Assembly: GCF_002104995.1 (NCBI RefSeq)
Contig: NW_024468249.1
Coordinates: forward strand, 1,736,001-1,800,000
DNA: 64,000 bases
Source: Linderina pennispora
Lineage: Eukaryota > Kickxellomycota > Kickxellomycetes > Kickxellales > Kickxellaceae
Direction of reading: 5' to 3'
Part shown: positions 61,881 to 64,000 of the stretch, in pieces
Layout of the letters: every line of letters begins with the position of its first letter
Position numbering within the stretch: the first letter of the stretch is position 1
Made by a program: the position numbers and the translations under genes
The notes under the pieces: generated by a model
Databases searched by the model: none
The model's input: the letters and a program-made list of their open reading frames with translations, nothing else
Told to the model about the DNA's origin: nothing

Positions 61881-62309
61881 ATGGGCTTTATATTGCCGCA
61901 ATACCTCGATTGTCCGTCAGTATACGCCTGTTCTGAGTGCAAGGCCCACATTGCCCGCATTGACGATGTCATTTCCCGCACATTCCAAGGTCGGCACGGC
62001 CGTGCTTACTTGACGGAGGCCGTAGTAAACGAAAAACTCGGTGCATGCGAGGACCGGCTGCTGATGACCGGCATACATACGGTATGCGACCTTTGCTGCA
62101 TCGTCTGCGATTCGGTCGTTGGGTGGAAGTACATTAGGGCGCACGACAGGTCGCAGCAGTACAAGGAAGGCCGCTATGTGCTGGAACAATCACGGATCTT
62201 CTATGTTGACAATAGAACCGAGCCGGTCTCGAGCAGCACCGCCACTGGGACCACCGGCGGCTGGCACAACATGGGGCTGGGAGCCAGAAGCCCCTTGCTT
62301 AGCCGCTGA
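61881..62309 (+). CDS. Yippee-like zinc-binding protein (Moh1/YPEL)
   Basis: 142 residues, no intron. The Yippee fold has two CxxC zinc half-sites: YACSECKAHIARIDDVISR (residues 15-33) and VCDLCCIVCDSVVGWKYIRA (residues 68-87). Between them are SRTFQGRHGRAYLTEAVVN (family SKxFxGxxGxAYLF) and HTV. A KEGRYVLEQSRI strand closes the domain (family KxGxxILE). The tail is Ser/Thr/Gly-rich and ends SPLLSR. Relatives localise to centrosomes in animals and join the GID ubiquitin-ligase network in yeast. The GLCC-like CCIVC differs slightly from the usual CxxC; both zinc Cys remain. Confidence 0.9.
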   Translation: MGFILPQYLDCPSVYACSECKAHIARIDDVISRTFQGRHGRAYLTEAVVNEKLGACEDRLLMTGIHTVCDLCCIVCDSVVGWKYIRAHDRSQQYKEGRYVLEQSRIFYVDNRTEPVSSSTATGTTGGWHNMGLGARSPLLSR

Positions 62310-62376
62310 ACAGAAGAACAGGTATTTTCAAGAATAAACGTGACTAGAAATGTGTATTGGCTGGTTCAGAAAAGCA

Positions 62377-63084
62377 TTAGGCATCCGCCACCTGGACGCC
62401 TGGACCGCGAGTCGAGCTCAGATACACCCGGCTGATGAACTTGGTCTTGTTGCCCTTGGCGTTGGCCCGGATCGACTCCATGATTGTTGCAATGTTAGCC
62501 TTGATCTCCTCTTCCGAGAACCCGATCTTGGCCACGCCCGTATTGACCATGTGCTTCTTGTCGGCACGGAAGTCCTGCGAGTTCTTTGAGAACCTTATGG
62601 CCTCGGCCACCTCGCTTGTCACTGTGCCCTTGTTTACCGTTGGCATCAGGCCCTTGGGACCCAGCAGACGTGCGATCTTGGCCACCTTGGGCAGCATGCC
62701 TGGTGTGGAAAGGCACTTGTCGAACTTGACCTCGCCGTCCCGCACCTTGTTCACCAGCTCCTCGCCACCAACAAAATCGGCCCCGGCCTCCCTCGCCTCC
62801 TTTGCCTTCTCGCCCTCAGCAAACACAAGCACGGAGATGTCGCTCTTGAATGCACGCGGCAGGATGCACGAGCCGCGGATCGGCGGCTGGCCCTTCTCGG
62901 GTGCGCAGTGCACGTGCAGCTCCACCGTCTGTGAGGGCTGGCCCACCTCGTAGGCCTTCAGGATCGCGATCGCCTTCTGCAGCGGCACAGAGTTGGGGTG
63001 CGGTGCGACATTGCGCTTTGTGGCGTAGGTGCGGACGGCTGCCAGGCGAGACACAGGGACCGATAGGCGCGACAGGCTCGACAT
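62377..63084 (-). CDS. Mitochondrial large-subunit ribosomal protein uL1m (Mrpl1)
   Basis: 235 residues, unbroken. The first 25 residues, MSSLSRLSVPVSRLAAVRTYATKRN, form an Arg/Ser-rich presequence with a typical RTYA cleavage region. The uL1 fold follows: VELHVHCAPEKGQPPIRGSC, ISVLVFAEGEKAKEAREAGA and VKFDKCLSTPGMLPKVAKIA, then LLGPKGLMPTVNKGTVTSEV, the ribosomal L1 signature. C-terminal FRADKKHMVNTGVAKIGFSE and ISRVYLSSTRGPGVQV complete it. It binds 21S rRNA at the L1 stalk. It converges with Yippee (67 bases) and diverges from the kinesin gene. Confidence 0.94.
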   Translation of the reverse strand: MSSLSRLSVPVSRLAAVRTYATKRNVAPHPNSVPLQKAIAILKAYEVGQPSQTVELHVHCAPEKGQPPIRGSCILPRAFKSDISVLVFAEGEKAKEAREAGADFVGGEELVNKVRDGEVKFDKCLSTPGMLPKVAKIARLLGPKGLMPTVNKGTVTSEVAEAIRFSKNSQDFRADKKHMVNTGVAKIGFSEEEIKANIATIMESIRANAKGNKTKFISRVYLSSTRGPGVQVADA

Positions 63085-63481
63085 TGGCGCTTTTGATGAA
63101 TTGTGTCAAAGATAGCGAGGTGTGGAATTGAGGAGCGATTAGGCGTTAACTGAAAAAGATTTTTATTGCAAGCAATTTCGAAGAATGCAGAGCAGGCCTG
63201 GCCGCGACGGAGATAAAAGTGCTGATGAAGATTACGCCGATTTGATCAGCGCACGTGAGCTGTTCCAGGTTTGGGATGGCCAGCACGAATCAGGAATAGG
63301 CCCTTCCCGCGACAGATGTGGAGTGGGCGATGACATGCCGGGTTGGAACAAACAGCACAGAATACATGCAGCATGGCATGCGCGCTTTGGTGCAGCCTTG
63401 TTATTCCTGTGGCCTGCCGTTTTATATTTTTCTTTGCAAAGCCCCTTTCTAATTTTGTACATTATTTCGCTCTTGCACGCA
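63085..63481. promoter_or_regulatory. Divergent promoter, uL1m / kinesin-3
   Basis: 397 bases. TTTTATATTTTTC (63420-63432) is an AT-rich element about 55 bases before the kinesin ATG. An upstream frame runs through to the ATG but shows no protein motif. Confidence 0.4.
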
Positions 63482-64000
63482 ATGACCGAGAACCTCAGCA
63501 AGAACGTGGTGGTAGCTGTGCGGTGCCGGCCGTTGAACAGCAGAGGTATGCAATGCACAAAGGGAGAGCCGGCCAGTAGTGGGTCTTGACAACTGACGAG
63601 CTTTCTCCTTTTCTTTAGAGAAGACCCGTGGAGCAGCAGCTTTGGTATCGATGAGCGGGACTCAGACAACACTCGAGGCGCCAGAAGCCCTGCAAGGGCC
63701 CGGAAATCGTAGCGGCGGAGTCAAGCAGCGCACATACAGCTTTGACTACTCGTACTGGACCGCCGGCAGCCCGTCCGGTCCGCAGTATGCCAGCCAGCAG
63801 GTCGTGTTCAACGACATAGGAAGATCTGTCCTGAGCCACGCCTTTGAAGGCTATAACACTTGCGTATTCGCCTACGGTCAGACAGGCAGCGGCAAGTCCT
63901 ACACAATGATGGGCAGCGAGGCTGACCCAGGCCTGATTCCGCGTGTTTGCGACGAGTTGTTCACCCGCATCAGCATGCTTGGAGCATCGTTCCATGTCGA
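63482..64000 (+). CDS. Kinesin-3 (Unc-104/KIF1-type) motor, N-terminal part
   Basis: Plus-end-directed microtubule motor that moves vesicles and endosomes in hyphae. The gene runs off the window's right edge. Exon 1 (63482-63545) encodes MTENLSKNVVVAVRCRPLNS. A 73-base intron (63546-63618, GTATGC...TAG) joins AGAG|AG to give SREKTRGAAALVSM, which aligns with the KIF1 NSRE box. Then TYSFDYSYWTAG, a KIF1-class feature, the P loop GQTGSGKSYTMMG (about 63880-63915) and GLIPRVCDELF. No FHA or PH domain can be seen because the rest lies outside. The subfamily call rests on the SYWS-like and PQYASQQVVFNDIG segments. Confidence 0.92.

Noticed and set aside
63185-63589. 134-codon plus-strand frame overlapping the start of the kinesin gene
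   Set aside because: It only becomes protein-like where it coincides with the true kinesin exon 1. The upstream part lacks motifs and serves as promoter between divergent genes.

Overview
This window is nuclear DNA of a filamentous fungus. It carries gene families confined to or typical of fungi (a Gti1/Pac2 transcription factor, an Opi3-type phospholipid methyltransferase, a Puf1/Jsn1-like RRM+Puf protein, a CSC1 channel). It also has short spliceosomal introns (GTAAGT...TAG) and small intergenic spaces. The mix of a GH24 lysozyme, an expanded-type AAA-ATPase-like protein and conserved SMG6-like and kinesin genes fits an early-diverging 'zygomycete' (Kickxellomycotina-like) better than a yeast. 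That placement is inference. I see no rRNA, tRNA, CRISPR array or complete transposase.

Layout. 0.1-15.6 kb is GC-rich housekeeping: CSC1 channel, a small unknown, phosphatidylinositol transfer protein (with an 8-nt microexon), U1-C, ornithine decarboxylase antizyme (with a +1 programmed frameshift site), a Cep57-domain spindle-pole protein, AP-3 sigma and Vms1/ANKZF1. 15.6-25.5 kb is an accessory stretch: an AT-rich island with a secreted serine protease, coding relics, an MFS sugar transporter, and a 3-kb segment bounded by ~515-bp inverted repeats that encloses a gutted long-chain acyl-CoA synthetase. 25.5-56.6 kb is dense housekeeping: a mucin-like membrane protein, M1 aminopeptidase, AAA-ATPase-like protein, Puf protein, DsbA-fold protein, Opi3, Cox17, GH24 lysozyme, CLEC16A-like, SMG6/EST1-like, HDDC2, Pth2, eIF4A3, eIF5, STK16 kinase, RBM26/27-like, Gti1/Pac2 and stomatin. 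56.7-61.4 kb is a run of three secreted low-complexity proteins on the minus strand. Two of them share an ungapped 30-residue module that I do not recognise from any family. 61.9-64 kb holds Yippee, mitochondrial uL1 and the start of a kinesin-3.

Many genes work in RNA metabolism (U1-C, eIF4A3, eIF5, SMG6-like, RBM26/27-like, Puf, Vms1, Pth2), but they look like an ordinary mix and not a cluster. Several convergent pairs end 13-70 bases apart, with poly(A) signals inside or next to the partner's stop codon.

A technical point affects most models. Conserved genes are repeatedly broken by one extra base, usually in or near a short homopolymer, and in patches (0-12, 32-43 and 49-56 kb). Other long genes are perfectly open. 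This looks like insertion-biased sequencing error, so I give whole-gene spans and state the breaks. The antizyme frameshift differs: it sits on the family's conserved Trp-Cys-x-stop site and should be real.
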